A DNA stretch of 64,000 nucleotides from Brachybacterium sp. EE-P12 (GTDB taxonomy: Bacteria > Actinomycetota > Actinomycetes > Actinomycetales > Dermabacteraceae), in contig NZ_QXCP01000004.1 in NCBI RefSeq assembly GCF_003711805.1, positions 186,001-250,000 on the forward strand. Direction: 5' to 3'. Positions 31,081 through 38,504 of this stretch are shown here, piece by piece; position 1 is the stretch's first letter, and the number at the start of each line of letters is the position of its first letter. The translations under genes were made by a program, and so were the position numbers. A model generated the notes under the pieces. The model was not told where the DNA came from. It worked only from the letters and a program-made list of their open reading frames with translations, and did not search any database.

Positions 31081-32295
31081 ATGATTCCTCGCCTCACCCG
31101 TCGCCGCGCGTTCGTCGCCGCCGCCGCTGCCGGGCTCGGCCTCCCGGCCGCCGCCTCCGCTGCGGAGCCCGTGCGCAGGGGAGGGGACGTCCAGCCGCTG
31201 CGCGCGGCGACCTACAACGTCTCGATGCACCGCGGGCGCGAGGGGCAGCTGCTCGAGGACCTCGCCGGCGGCGAGGACGCCCAGATCCGGGCCGTCGCCG
31301 AGGTCATCCAGATCAACAACCCCGACATCCTGCTGCTCAACGAGTTCGACCACGACGCCGAGGGGCGCGGCATCGACCTCTTCCGCGAGAAGTACCTCGA
31401 GGTGCCGCAGAACGGGCAGAGCCCGGCCTTCTACCCCTACTCCTTCAGCGCACCCGTGAACACGGGCGTCCCGTCCGAGCTGGACCTGGACCGCGACGGC
31501 ACCGTCGGCGGCCCGGACGACGCCTGGGGCTTCGGCGAGTTCCCCGGCCAGTACGGGATGGTCGTCCTCTCCCGCCACCCGATCCTCGCCGACCAGGTGC
31601 GCACCTTCCAGGACCTGCGCTGGGCGGACATGCCCCGCAACCTCCTGCCCACGGACTTCTACGGCCCGGAGATCTCCCCGCAGCTGCGCCTGAGCTCGAA
31701 GTCCCACTGGGACGTGCCGGTGCAGATCGGCTCGACCGTGCTGCACGTCCTCGCCGCGCATCCGACGCCGCCGAGCTTCGACGGGCCCGAGAAGCGCAAC
31801 CAGCGCCGCAACCACGACGAGATCCGGCTCTGGGTCGACTACCTGAGCTCCGGCAGCCGTGCGAAGTGGATCGTCGACGACGACGGCACGCGCGGCGGCC
31901 TCGAGGCCGGCGCCCCCTTCGTGATCCTCGGCGACTTGAACTCCGATCCGGCCGACGGCGACTCCTGGCCGGGCGCGATCGAGCAGCTGCTGCGCCACCC
32001 GCGCGTGCAGGACCCGGAGCCGGCCAGCGAGGGCGCCGTCGAGGCCGCCGAGTCCCAGGGCGGCGCGAACACGGAGCACACCGGCAAGGCGAGCCTGGAC
32101 ACCGCGGACTTCTCCGAGCCGAGCCCGGGCAACCTCCGCGTGGACTACGTGCTGCCCTCGCGCGGCCTTCCGATCGTCTCCTCGGCCGTGTTCTGGCCCC
32201 GGCAGGGCACCCCCGGCAGCGAGCTGACCGGCACCGACCCTTTCCCGACCTCCGACCACCGTCTCGTGCGCGTGGACCTGCAGGTGACGACGTGA
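31081..32295 (+). CDS. Exported endonuclease/exonuclease/phosphatase-family protein
   Basis: A 404-residue secreted metal-dependent hydrolase of the EEP (DNase I-like) fold. The N terminus is a twin-arginine signal (LTRRRAFVAAAAAG ... ASAAEP; cleavage near residue 27). Active-site motifs in order: ATYNVSMHR, LLNEFDHD (metal Glu), AAHPTPP (catalytic His), ILGDLNSDP (Asp-Asn) and TSDHRLV (C-terminal Asp-His). Family members cleave phosphodiesters, nucleic acids or phospholipids outside the cell. ATG 31081 is preferred because of the -10 spacing and because it puts the arginines at the right distance; ATG 31072 would add three residues. GTGA overlap with the rhodanese gene. Confidence 0.85.
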   Translation: MIPRLTRRRAFVAAAAAGLGLPAAASAAEPVRRGGDVQPLRAATYNVSMHRGREGQLLEDLAGGEDAQIRAVAEVIQINNPDILLLNEFDHDAEGRGIDLFREKYLEVPQNGQSPAFYPYSFSAPVNTGVPSELDLDRDGTVGGPDDAWGFGEFPGQYGMVVLSRHPILADQVRTFQDLRWADMPRNLLPTDFYGPEISPQLRLSSKSHWDVPVQIGSTVLHVLAAHPTPPSFDGPEKRNQRRNHDEIRLWVDYLSSGSRAKWIVDDDGTRGGLEAGAPFVILGDLNSDPADGDSWPGAIEQLLRHPRVQDPEPASEGAVEAAESQGGANTEHTGKASLDTADFSEPSPGNLRVDYVLPSRGLPIVSSAVFWPRQGTPGSELTGTDPFPTSDHRLVRVDLQVTT

Positions 32296-33152
32296 GCGGC
32301 CGGCTCGGACCGCTGCTGGACGTCGCGCAGCTGCACGCCCTGATCGACGAGGCCGCACACGACCCGCGGCCGCTCGTGCTGCTGGACGTGCGCTGGGCCC
32401 TGGACGGCTCGACTGGGGAGCACGCCCACCTCGACGCTCACCTGCCCGGCGCGGTCTACGTCGACCTCGGCACCGAGCTCGCCGCGCCGGCGAGCCCCGG
32501 CGCGGGCCGACACCCGTTGCCCGCCCCGGAGGACTTCGCCGCGACCCTGCGCCGCGTCGGCGTCACCGAGGACTCCCGCATCGTCGCCTACGACGACACC
32601 GACGGCGGGCCCGCCGCGCGCCTGGTGTGGATGCTGCGAGCCCTCGGGCACGACGCCGCCGTGCTCAGCGGCGGGCTCCGCGCCTGGAACGGCCCGCTCG
32701 AGAGCGGCCCGGTCACCCCCGTGCCCGGCGACGTGCCGGTGCGGGACTGGCCTGCGGAGCGGATCGCGAGCGCCGACGAGGTCGCGACGCTCGCCGCCGC
32801 GTCCGACGGAGTCGTCCTCGACGCCCGCGCCGCCGAGCGCTATCGCGGGGACGTCGAGCCGATCGACCCCCGCGCCGGCCACGTGCCCGGCGCCGTGAAC
32901 CTGCCCTACGCCGGCAACCTCGACCAGGAGCGGCGCTTCCTGGACCCGGCCGAGCTGCGCCGCCGCTTCGAGGCCGCGGGGGTGAGCGAGGACCGCGAGA
33001 CGATCGTGTACTGCGGCTCCGGCGTCACCGCCACCCACGACCTGCTCGCCCTCGAGGCCGCGGGCTTCGAGAAGGTGCGGCTGTTCCCCGGCTCCTGGTC
33101 GCAGTGGAGCGCGGATCGGGCACGGCCCGTCGCCGTCGGCCCGAACCCCTGA
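32292..33152 (+). CDS. Thiosulfate/3-mercaptopyruvate sulfurtransferase (two rhodanese domains)
   Basis: A 286-residue cytoplasmic enzyme with two rhodanese domains. The first (about residues 10-135) is inactive, as usual: VLLDVRW and a GGL loop without Cys. The second (about 150-280) carries the persulfide Cys C241 in CGSGVTA. The loop CGSGVT is the mercaptopyruvate-type signature, while thiosulfate rhodaneses often have CRKGV[TS], so 3-mercaptopyruvate is the more likely donor (inference). GTG start overlaps the previous stop. The convergent membrane hydrolase ends 9 bp away, with a TGACCGGTCA palindrome across the gap. Confidence 0.88.
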   Translation: MSGRLGPLLDVAQLHALIDEAAHDPRPLVLLDVRWALDGSTGEHAHLDAHLPGAVYVDLGTELAAPASPGAGRHPLPAPEDFAATLRRVGVTEDSRIVAYDDTDGGPAARLVWMLRALGHDAAVLSGGLRAWNGPLESGPVTPVPGDVPVRDWPAERIASADEVATLAAASDGVVLDARAAERYRGDVEPIDPRAGHVPGAVNLPYAGNLDQERRFLDPAELRRRFEAAGVSEDRETIVYCGSGVTATHDLLALEAAGFEKVRLFPGSWSQWSADRARPVAVGPNP

Positions 33153-33161
33153 GCTGACCGG

Positions 33162-34955
33162 TCACGCGCCGGGGTTGATCTCCCGGATCGCGGCGACGAT
33201 CTCGCGATGGCGGCGCCGCTGCGCCGGGAGCTCCGCCTCGGGCACGTCCTGGCCCAGCACCGCCGCCCAGATCGGCACCATCTCCTCGTGGTACGAGTGG
33301 CCGTGCCCGCCGCGCGCGGTGATCGACAGCGGCATGTCCGCGGCGATCTGCCAGAACGTGATCCACGGGAACCAGCGCATCGCCGGGGTGACGTCGTGCC
33401 CCACCCGCTCCTGCAGCCAGGCCGGCTCCCGCCACAGCAGCGAGGGATCGAACCACACCACCGGATCCGAGGGGTGCTGGGCGAAGACCACGCGGGGATG
33501 CTCCCACTCGGCGTACAGCCCGCCCCAGTAGTCGCGGTGCAGGTCGCGGGGGCGGGTGACCACACGGATGTGCCGCCCGTCGTCGATGATCGGCGCGACC
33601 GCGGGGGAGCCCGGCCGGGCCCGGGCCGTGATCTGCTCCCACAGCGGGGTGAAGCTCGGCGTGCCCGTGAACACCGCGCCGTCGACGCTCGAGAGCATCT
33701 CCGGCACGTCCCGGAAGGCGGCGCTGCCGCCGAAGGCGCCCAGCGACTCCCCGGCCACGTACAGCCGCGGCCGGTCCTCCGGCGGGAGCTGCGCCATCCG
33801 GCGCCGCACCGCCCGCAGCAGCAGCGCCCCGGCCCGCTGCGGGGAGCGGCGGTCGGCGAGATAGGTGAGGGGGCTGGGGAAGTAGGAGTACTGGATCGAG
33901 GCGGTCGCGCAGTCGCCGGCGGTGAGGAACTCGATCGCCGAGAGCGACCACTCCTGCAGCCAGCCGGTGCCGGTCCCGGTGAACAGCACCAGCACCTCCC
34001 GGTCCCACGCGCCCGTGCGGTCGAGCTCGGCGACGACCGCCGCGGCGGTGTCCTCGAGGCTGCGGGAGCCGGACTTCGCGGCGTACACGCGGATCGGCTC
34101 GCGCGCCTCGGCCCCGACGGTGCGGGAGATCCGCGCCGCGTCCGCGCCGGCGGAGACGATCTTCCGGCCCGGCGCGCCGAGGGACTGCCAGGCCTCGAAC
34201 GATCCCGGCCCGCCCGAGCGCAGCGCGGAGGTGGGGCGCGGGACGTCGGGGGAGATCAGCCGGTTCGCGGCCTCGGCCCGCTCGATCATCCCCTCGAGCA
34301 CCCGCCCGCGGATCAGCCGCTCGAGCACGACGCCGACGGTCGCGGCGGTCAGCACCAGCGAGACCGCCCCGACCACCCGCGCCGGCAGATAGGGGCGCAG
34401 CAGCGCCCGGTAGATGTCCGCGGTCGCGATCGTGGCCCGCGCGGCGACGAGCGCCGCCGCGGAGAAGCCGGCCCCGGCCAGGGTGCCCACCACATGGGTG
34501 GCGAGGTTCTTAGGCTCCTGCTGGACGAGATGGCTGATCTCGCGCTGGCGCAGCACTCCGCGCACCCACGAGTAGGCGGTGATCCCGATGAGCGCGCCGG
34601 CGCCCGCCCAGCGGGCACGTCGACGGTGGTCGGGGGCGATGTCGACCTCGAGCCCGATCGCGGCGGCGGTGCGGTGCACGACCCGGCCGACGAGCGAGCC
34701 GGTCGCGTAGCCGTACACCTCGGACAGCCCGATGTTCGCCGCCCACATCCACCAGGTGCGCGGCAGCAGGCTGGGGGAGGTCGAGATCCATGCGGTCACG
34801 GAGGCGCCGAGGAAGCCGCCGGTGTCCAGCGGGGCGGAGATCGCCGTGAGCCGCGCACGATGGGCTGCGCGACGGGTGGCCCGCCGCACCATCCGGGCGG
34901 CGCCGCCGGTGAGGCTCGTCAGGGGGGACAGTGCGGAGGCGGGGCCGGAGGGCAT
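33162..34955 (-). CDS. Alpha/beta-hydrolase family membrane protein (Abhydrolase_9 type)
   Basis: A 597-residue protein. The N-terminal half (about 45-225) has four or five hydrophobic helices, the known N-terminus domain of this family. The C-terminal half is an alpha/beta hydrolase with nucleophile elbow GESLGAFGG (Ser near 402), preceded by the oxyanion-strand LVLFTGTGTGW. The final part holds HGHSYHEEM, a likely catalytic His. Homologues occur widely in actinobacteria and are uncharacterised membrane esterases. ATG 34955 follows TAGCCT by exactly six bases (leaderless). Divergent from the 2-hydroxyacid dehydrogenase gene 48 bp away. Confidence 0.82.
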   Translation of the reverse strand: MPSGPASALSPLTSLTGGAARMVRRATRRAAHRARLTAISAPLDTGGFLGASVTAWISTSPSLLPRTWWMWAANIGLSEVYGYATGSLVGRVVHRTAAAIGLEVDIAPDHRRRARWAGAGALIGITAYSWVRGVLRQREISHLVQQEPKNLATHVVGTLAGAGFSAAALVAARATIATADIYRALLRPYLPARVVGAVSLVLTAATVGVVLERLIRGRVLEGMIERAEAANRLISPDVPRPTSALRSGGPGSFEAWQSLGAPGRKIVSAGADAARISRTVGAEAREPIRVYAAKSGSRSLEDTAAAVVAELDRTGAWDREVLVLFTGTGTGWLQEWSLSAIEFLTAGDCATASIQYSYFPSPLTYLADRRSPQRAGALLLRAVRRRMAQLPPEDRPRLYVAGESLGAFGGSAAFRDVPEMLSSVDGAVFTGTPSFTPLWEQITARARPGSPAVAPIIDDGRHIRVVTRPRDLHRDYWGGLYAEWEHPRVVFAQHPSDPVVWFDPSLLWREPAWLQERVGHDVTPAMRWFPWITFWQIAADMPLSITARGGHGHSYHEEMVPIWAAVLGQDVPEAELPAQRRRHREIVAAIREINPGA

Positions 34956-34961
34956 GCAGGC

Positions 34962-34967
34962 AGGCTA
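34962..34967 (-). promoter_or_regulatory. -10 hexamer (TAGCCT), leaderless promoter of the membrane hydrolase
   Basis: Minus-strand TAGCCT, six bases, ATG 34955. Confidence 0.6.
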
Positions 34968-34968
34968 T

Positions 34969-34990
34969 CGGAGCACGGCGCGGCGCTCCG
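34969..34990. promoter_or_regulatory. Dyad CGGAGC-N10-GCTCCG centred between two divergent -10 boxes
   Basis: A 6-bp inverted repeat exactly midway between the facing hexamers at 34962-34967 and 34991-34996. A bound dimer would block both promoters at once. Confidence 0.45.
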
Positions 34991-34996
34991 TACCCT
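34991..34996 (+). promoter_or_regulatory. -10 hexamer (TACCCT), leaderless promoter of the dehydrogenase
   Basis: TACCCT, seven bases, ATG 35004. GGGGGG between them could act as a ribosome site only if transcription started earlier. Confidence 0.55.
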
Positions 34997-35003
34997 GGGG
35001 GGC

Positions 35004-35945
35004 ATGAAGATCCTGCTTCCTGACACCATGCCGCTGGACCCGACGCTGCCCGAGGGCTGGGAGGCCGTCGTCGTCGACGCCCGCGAGGAGATCCCCGCCG
35101 CCCATCACGACGCGGCCGCGCTCGTGGTCTGGGGCTCCTCCCGCCGACACCTGGAATCCGCCGCGCAGCACCTGGGCGGGCTCCGGCTGGTCCAGTCCCT
35201 CGCCGCCGGGGTCGAGGGGATCCTCGCCGCGGGCTTCGGCGAGGACGTCGTCGTCACCACCGGCGCGGGCCTGCACTCGCGGACCGTCAGCGAGCACGCG
35301 CTCGCGCTGCTGCTCGCCCTGGTGCGGCGCCTGCCCGAGAGCCGCGAGGCGCAGGAGCGCCACGAATGGTCCGGCGAGCTCGGCGGCCTGCAGCCCCTGC
35401 ACCCCGAGGGCCGGCTCACCACGCTGCTGGACGCACGGGTGCTGATCTGGGGCTTCGGCAGCATCGGGCAGACCCTCGCCCCGATGCTGCAGGGCCTCGG
35501 CGCGCACGTGCGCGGCGCCGCCCGCACCGCCGGCACCCGCGCCGGCGTCGAGGTGATCGCCGAGGCGGACGTGCTCGCCGCCCTCCCGGAGACCGACGTG
35601 CTGGTGAACATCCTGCCCGCCACCGAGCAGACCGCCGGGATCGTCGGGTCCGAGGTCCTCGCCGCGCTCCCGGACCACGCGATCCTCGTCAACGTCGGCC
35701 GCGGCGCCACCGTGGATCAGGCCGCCCTGCGCGCGGCGCTCGAGGCGGGCACCCTGGGCGCGGCGGGGATCGACGTCACCGACCCCGAGCCGCTTCCGGC
35801 CGAGGATCCGCTGTGGGACGCACCCCGCCTGCTGATCACCCCGCACGGCGCGGGCGGACGCCCCGTCGGCGCCGATGAGCGCATCGCCCGCAACCTGCGC
35901 GCCCTCGTCGACGGGGGCGAGATGCTGCATCCCGCGGCGCGCTGA
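35004..35945 (+). CDS. D-isomer-specific 2-hydroxyacid dehydrogenase
   Basis: A 313-residue NAD(P)-dependent dehydrogenase. The Rossmann motif is IWGFGSIGQ (about residues 149-157). The catalytic set of the family is present: Arg in NVGRGATVDQ, Glu in DPEPLPAEDPLW and His in ITPHGAGG (about 281). The N-terminal substrate domain (1-100) is shorter than in phosphoglycerate dehydrogenase and there is no ACT domain, which fits glyoxylate/hydroxypyruvate reductase-like members; substrate not determinable. Start fixed by the promoter. Convergent with mtnN, 17 bp apart. Confidence 0.85.
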   Translation: MKILLPDTMPLDPTLPEGWEAVVVDAREEIPAAHHDAAALVVWGSSRRHLESAAQHLGGLRLVQSLAAGVEGILAAGFGEDVVVTTGAGLHSRTVSEHALALLLALVRRLPESREAQERHEWSGELGGLQPLHPEGRLTTLLDARVLIWGFGSIGQTLAPMLQGLGAHVRGAARTAGTRAGVEVIAEADVLAALPETDVLVNILPATEQTAGIVGSEVLAALPDHAILVNVGRGATVDQAALRAALEAGTLGAAGIDVTDPEPLPAEDPLWDAPRLLITPHGAGGRPVGADERIARNLRALVDGGEMLHPAAR

Positions 35946-35962
35946 GGGACGGACCGGCCCGC

Positions 35963-36685
35963 TCAGCCCGCGAGGTCCGCGGCGAGCGCCTCGACCGCGC
36001 GGGCGGAGGTCTCGGCGACCACGTCGAGCTCGAGGTGGAACTGCTGACCGGCGGCCGGTCCGCACAGGTCCGAGACGGCGCGCAGCGCCACGAAGGGCAT
36101 GCCGAGCGCCTCGGCCGTCCGGGCGCTCGCAGCGGTCTCCATGTCGGTGCTGAGCGCGCCGGGGAACCGCTCGCGCATCGGGTCGGCCAGCGGGGCGGTG
36201 ACGAAGGCGTCGCCGGAGAGCATGAGCCCGCGCCGCACCGCCGCGGCGGGGTCGCGGCGCGCGGCCCGCTCGGCACGGTCGGTCCAGGCCTTCTCCGCCA
36301 CGATCCGCTCGGGACCGCCGGGCAGCTGCCCGGGGGCGTAGCCGAAGGCGGTCGCGTCCGCGATCGACCAGGCGAAGGACTCACCGACGATCACGGTGCC
36401 CACCTCGACGTCGGCCGCGAGCCCGCCGCAGGAGCCGGCGGCGACCACGAGGCCGGGGGAGAGGGTCAGGATCCCCCAGGTCGCGGCGGCGGTCGCGGCG
36501 GCCACGCCGATCCCGGTGGTGACCACGACCGTCTCGACCCCCGCGAGCCGGCCGCGCACCGCGGAGACCCCGGCGGCGAAGGGCGTGGCGAGCACGTCGG
36601 GATCGGTGAGACGGGAGGTCAGCGGCGCGGCCTCCTCCTCCATCGCGACGAGGACGAGCAGGGGAGCGGCAGAGGTGTCGGGCAT
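35963..36685 (-). CDS. mtnN: 5'-methylthioadenosine/S-adenosylhomocysteine nucleosidase
   Basis: A 240-residue purine nucleoside phosphorylase-fold enzyme that splits adenine from MTA and SAH in methionine salvage. Motifs: VAMEEEAAPL (catalytic Glu near residue 15), TGIGVAAATA, AGSCGGLAADVEVGTVIV (base site), STDMETAA (ribose site Met-Glu) and RAVSDLCG (catalytic Asp). It is slightly longer than typical (about 230). ATG 36685 follows TACGCT by six bases, so its mRNA should be leaderless. Divergent from the degenerate hydrolase gene at 36769. Confidence 0.88.
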   Translation of the reverse strand: MPDTSAAPLLVLVAMEEEAAPLTSRLTDPDVLATPFAAGVSAVRGRLAGVETVVVTTGIGVAAATAAATWGILTLSPGLVVAAGSCGGLAADVEVGTVIVGESFAWSIADATAFGYAPGQLPGGPERIVAEKAWTDRAERAARRDPAAAVRRGLMLSGDAFVTAPLADPMRERFPGALSTDMETAASARTAEALGMPFVALRAVSDLCGPAAGQQFHLELDVVAETSARAVEALAADLAG

Positions 36686-36691
36686 GGTCGA

Positions 36692-36697
36692 AGCGTA
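36692..36697 (-). promoter_or_regulatory. -10 hexamer (TACGCT), leaderless promoter of mtnN
   Basis: Minus-strand TACGCT, six bases, ATG 36685. Confidence 0.6.
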
Positions 36698-36711
36698 CCG
36701 GCGCCGTTCGT

Positions 36712-36717
36712 TAGGCT
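36712..36717 (+). promoter_or_regulatory. -10 hexamer (TAGGCT) of the degenerate hydrolase gene
   Basis: TAGGCT gives a leader of about 45 nt with an AGGAGG ribosome site before ATG 36769. Only 14 bp separate it from the facing mtnN hexamer. Confidence 0.5.
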
Positions 36718-36768
36718 GGGCGGACCGGCAGCGAGGCGGCCCCAGCGGCCGCGGACAGGAGGCAAGCG

Positions 36769-37689
36769 ATGGGTCGCATCCGAGACGCCGTGGTGACGGG
36801 GGCGCGCGCGGCCGCGAGGATCCCGATCCCCTCGGCCCTGACCCATCAGGCGCTGCGCGAGGCCCGCTCCCCGCAGCCGCCCTCGCACGTGCTGAAGTCG
36901 CACGCCGTCGAGGCCGAGATGATCGGCCGCACCCGCACGGTCTGGCTGGACCGCCACCACCTCGGCAACGGCCTGATCATCCACCTGCACGGCGGGGCCT
37001 ACGTCTCCGGCCCCTTCACCAGCGACTGGTCCTGGCTGTCCCGTCAGGTCGAGGCGCAGGACTGCGCCGGCCTCATGGTCGACTACCGCAACGCCCCCGA
37101 CCACCAGCACCCCGTGGCCCGGGACGACGTCGAGGCGGTGCTCGACGCCCTCGCGCAGGACGGCCGGCTGGGCGGGGGCCCGTGGGTGCTCAGCGGTCAG
37201 CACTCCGGCGGCGGGCTCGCCGTGGTCGTCGCCCGGCGCCTGGCCGATCGCGCCGCCGAGGGGCAGGATGCCGCTCCGGTCCCCGCCCCGGCCGCGATCG
37301 TGGTCATGTCCCCGTGGCTGGACCTCGAGCTCTCCACGGCCGGGATGTCCGAGACCGATCAGAGCGATCCGGTGCACGAGCGGCGCCTGCTGCGCGATGC
37401 GGCACGTCGCTACGCCGGGCGGACGCCGCTGGACGATCCGGACCTCTCGCCGATCAACCGGGGCCTGGAGGGACTGCCGCCGCTGCACCTCAGCGTCGGC
37501 CAGAAGGACCTGTTCGCCTCCGACGCCCGGGTCGCGCGCCTCCAGCTCGAGGAGCACGGCGCGGAGCTGTCCTACCGGGAGATCGGCGGGCGCCTCGGCC
37601 TGCAGCTGCTGCCCCGCAAGGGCGAGGACATCGAGCGTCTCCACCGCGAGCAGTCCGAGATGATCGCCGGCGCGCTCAGCTCTCGATGA
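36769..37689 (+). CDS. Alpha/beta-hydrolase fold protein (HSL-like) lacking Ser and His of the triad
   Basis: A 306-residue protein of the hormone-sensitive-lipase group. The oxyanion motif HLHGGAYVSG (H74 of HGG) and the acid residue (GQKDLFASD, D247) are normal. The nucleophile elbow, expected as GDSAGGG, reads GQHSGGG: His145 takes the place of the nucleophile Ser and Ser146 is shifted by one. The catalytic His position, expected in a G-x-x-H context near the end, reads GGRLGLQLLP with Gly277. So two of three triad residues are missing and esterase activity is doubtful. It may bind a ligand without hydrolysis. AGGAGG precedes the ATG. The 3' end overlaps YhhN by 14 bp. Confidence 0.8.
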   Translation: MGRIRDAVVTGARAAARIPIPSALTHQALREARSPQPPSHVLKSHAVEAEMIGRTRTVWLDRHHLGNGLIIHLHGGAYVSGPFTSDWSWLSRQVEAQDCAGLMVDYRNAPDHQHPVARDDVEAVLDALAQDGRLGGGPWVLSGQHSGGGLAVVVARRLADRAAEGQDAAPVPAPAAIVVMSPWLDLELSTAGMSETDQSDPVHERRLLRDAARRYAGRTPLDDPDLSPINRGLEGLPPLHLSVGQKDLFASDARVARLQLEEHGAELSYREIGGRLGLQLLPRKGEDIERLHREQSEMIAGALSSR

Positions 37690-38383
37690 TGACCAGTGCC
37701 GCGCCCGGGGACTCGACGGCCCAGCGGCGCTGCGGCAACGTGCGGATCAGGCCTGCGATCAGCAGGGAGTGGCCGACGAGATAGGTCAGCATCACCAGCT
37801 CGGTGCTGAAGGCGATCGACGCCCCGGGCAGGAACCAGTCCATGCCCAGCAGCGAGCTGGACAGCAGGAACAGCGTGCCGCCGGTCCAGGTCAGGCTGTT
37901 CCCGCCGGCCGAGAGGAAGGCCATCGTCGCGAGCGCCACCGCATAGGCGGCGACCACGGGCAGCAGCGTCCCGGCCCCGTCGGCGCACGCGACGAACAGG
38001 CCGATCACCACGCCCGCGTAGGGGATCGCCAGCGCGATCCGCATCGGGTCGCGGGAACGGGTCCACAGCGGTGCCAGCACTGCCGAGTAGCACAGCAGGG
38101 CCCCGAGGAAGCAGAGGATCGCGAGCATCTCCCCGCCCGGCACGGGCAGCTGCCCGATGCTGTCCCCGAGCCAGGCGCAGGCCAGTCCGCCGAGCATGAG
38201 CACGGTCGCGCGGGAGAGGTGCGGGGCCGCGGTCAGCAGCACCGCGATCAGCACCGGCGCGAACAGCGGCTGGGTGAGGCGGGCGAGCATCTCCCCGTCC
38301 CCCAGCAGCGCACCGAGATGCGTCACCGCGAGGAGCGCATAGACCCCCCACAGCGCGCGGTGGGCCGAGCGGATCGTGGACAC
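37676..38383 (-). CDS. YhhN/TMEM86-family membrane protein (lysoplasmalogenase-like)
   Basis: A 235-residue protein with about eight membrane helices and the YhhN pattern: an N-terminal helix WGVYALLAVTHLGAL, then TQPLFAPVLIAVLL, LGGLACAWLGDSIGQ (the conserved Asp of the active core) and the late FSTELVMLTYLVGHSLLIAG. Mammalian TMEM86 and bacterial relatives hydrolyse lysoplasmalogens; that reaction is inferred by family only. The start is a GTG at 38383, six bases after TACGCT; a longer frame to 38464 has no support. Tail-to-tail overlap of 14 bp with the degenerate hydrolase gene. Confidence 0.8.
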   Translation of the reverse strand: MSTIRSAHRALWGVYALLAVTHLGALLGDGEMLARLTQPLFAPVLIAVLLTAAPHLSRATVLMLGGLACAWLGDSIGQLPVPGGEMLAILCFLGALLCYSAVLAPLWTRSRDPMRIALAIPYAGVVIGLFVACADGAGTLLPVVAAYAVALATMAFLSAGGNSLTWTGGTLFLLSSSLLGMDWFLPGASIAFSTELVMLTYLVGHSLLIAGLIRTLPQRRWAVESPGAALVIIES

Positions 38384-38389
38384 CGTCCC

Positions 38390-38395
38390 AGCGTA
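38390..38395 (-). promoter_or_regulatory. -10 hexamer (TACGCT), leaderless promoter of the YhhN gene
   Basis: Minus-strand TACGCT, six bases, GTG 38383. Confidence 0.6.
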
Positions 38396-38504
38396 GGAAG
38401 CCGATCGCCGCCGCGACCAGGGATCGGCCGCCCGTCCGGGGCACGTTTGGGTAACGGCGGACACGGTTCGGTCACGGCCTGGGGAAGTTGTCCGGAATGC
38501 CGCC

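Noticed and set aside
33155-33164. TGACCGGTCA palindrome between rhodanese and membrane hydrolase as a terminator or operator
   Set aside because: It spans the 9-bp gap between two convergent genes, one arm is part of a stop codon, and the stem is too short to judge.
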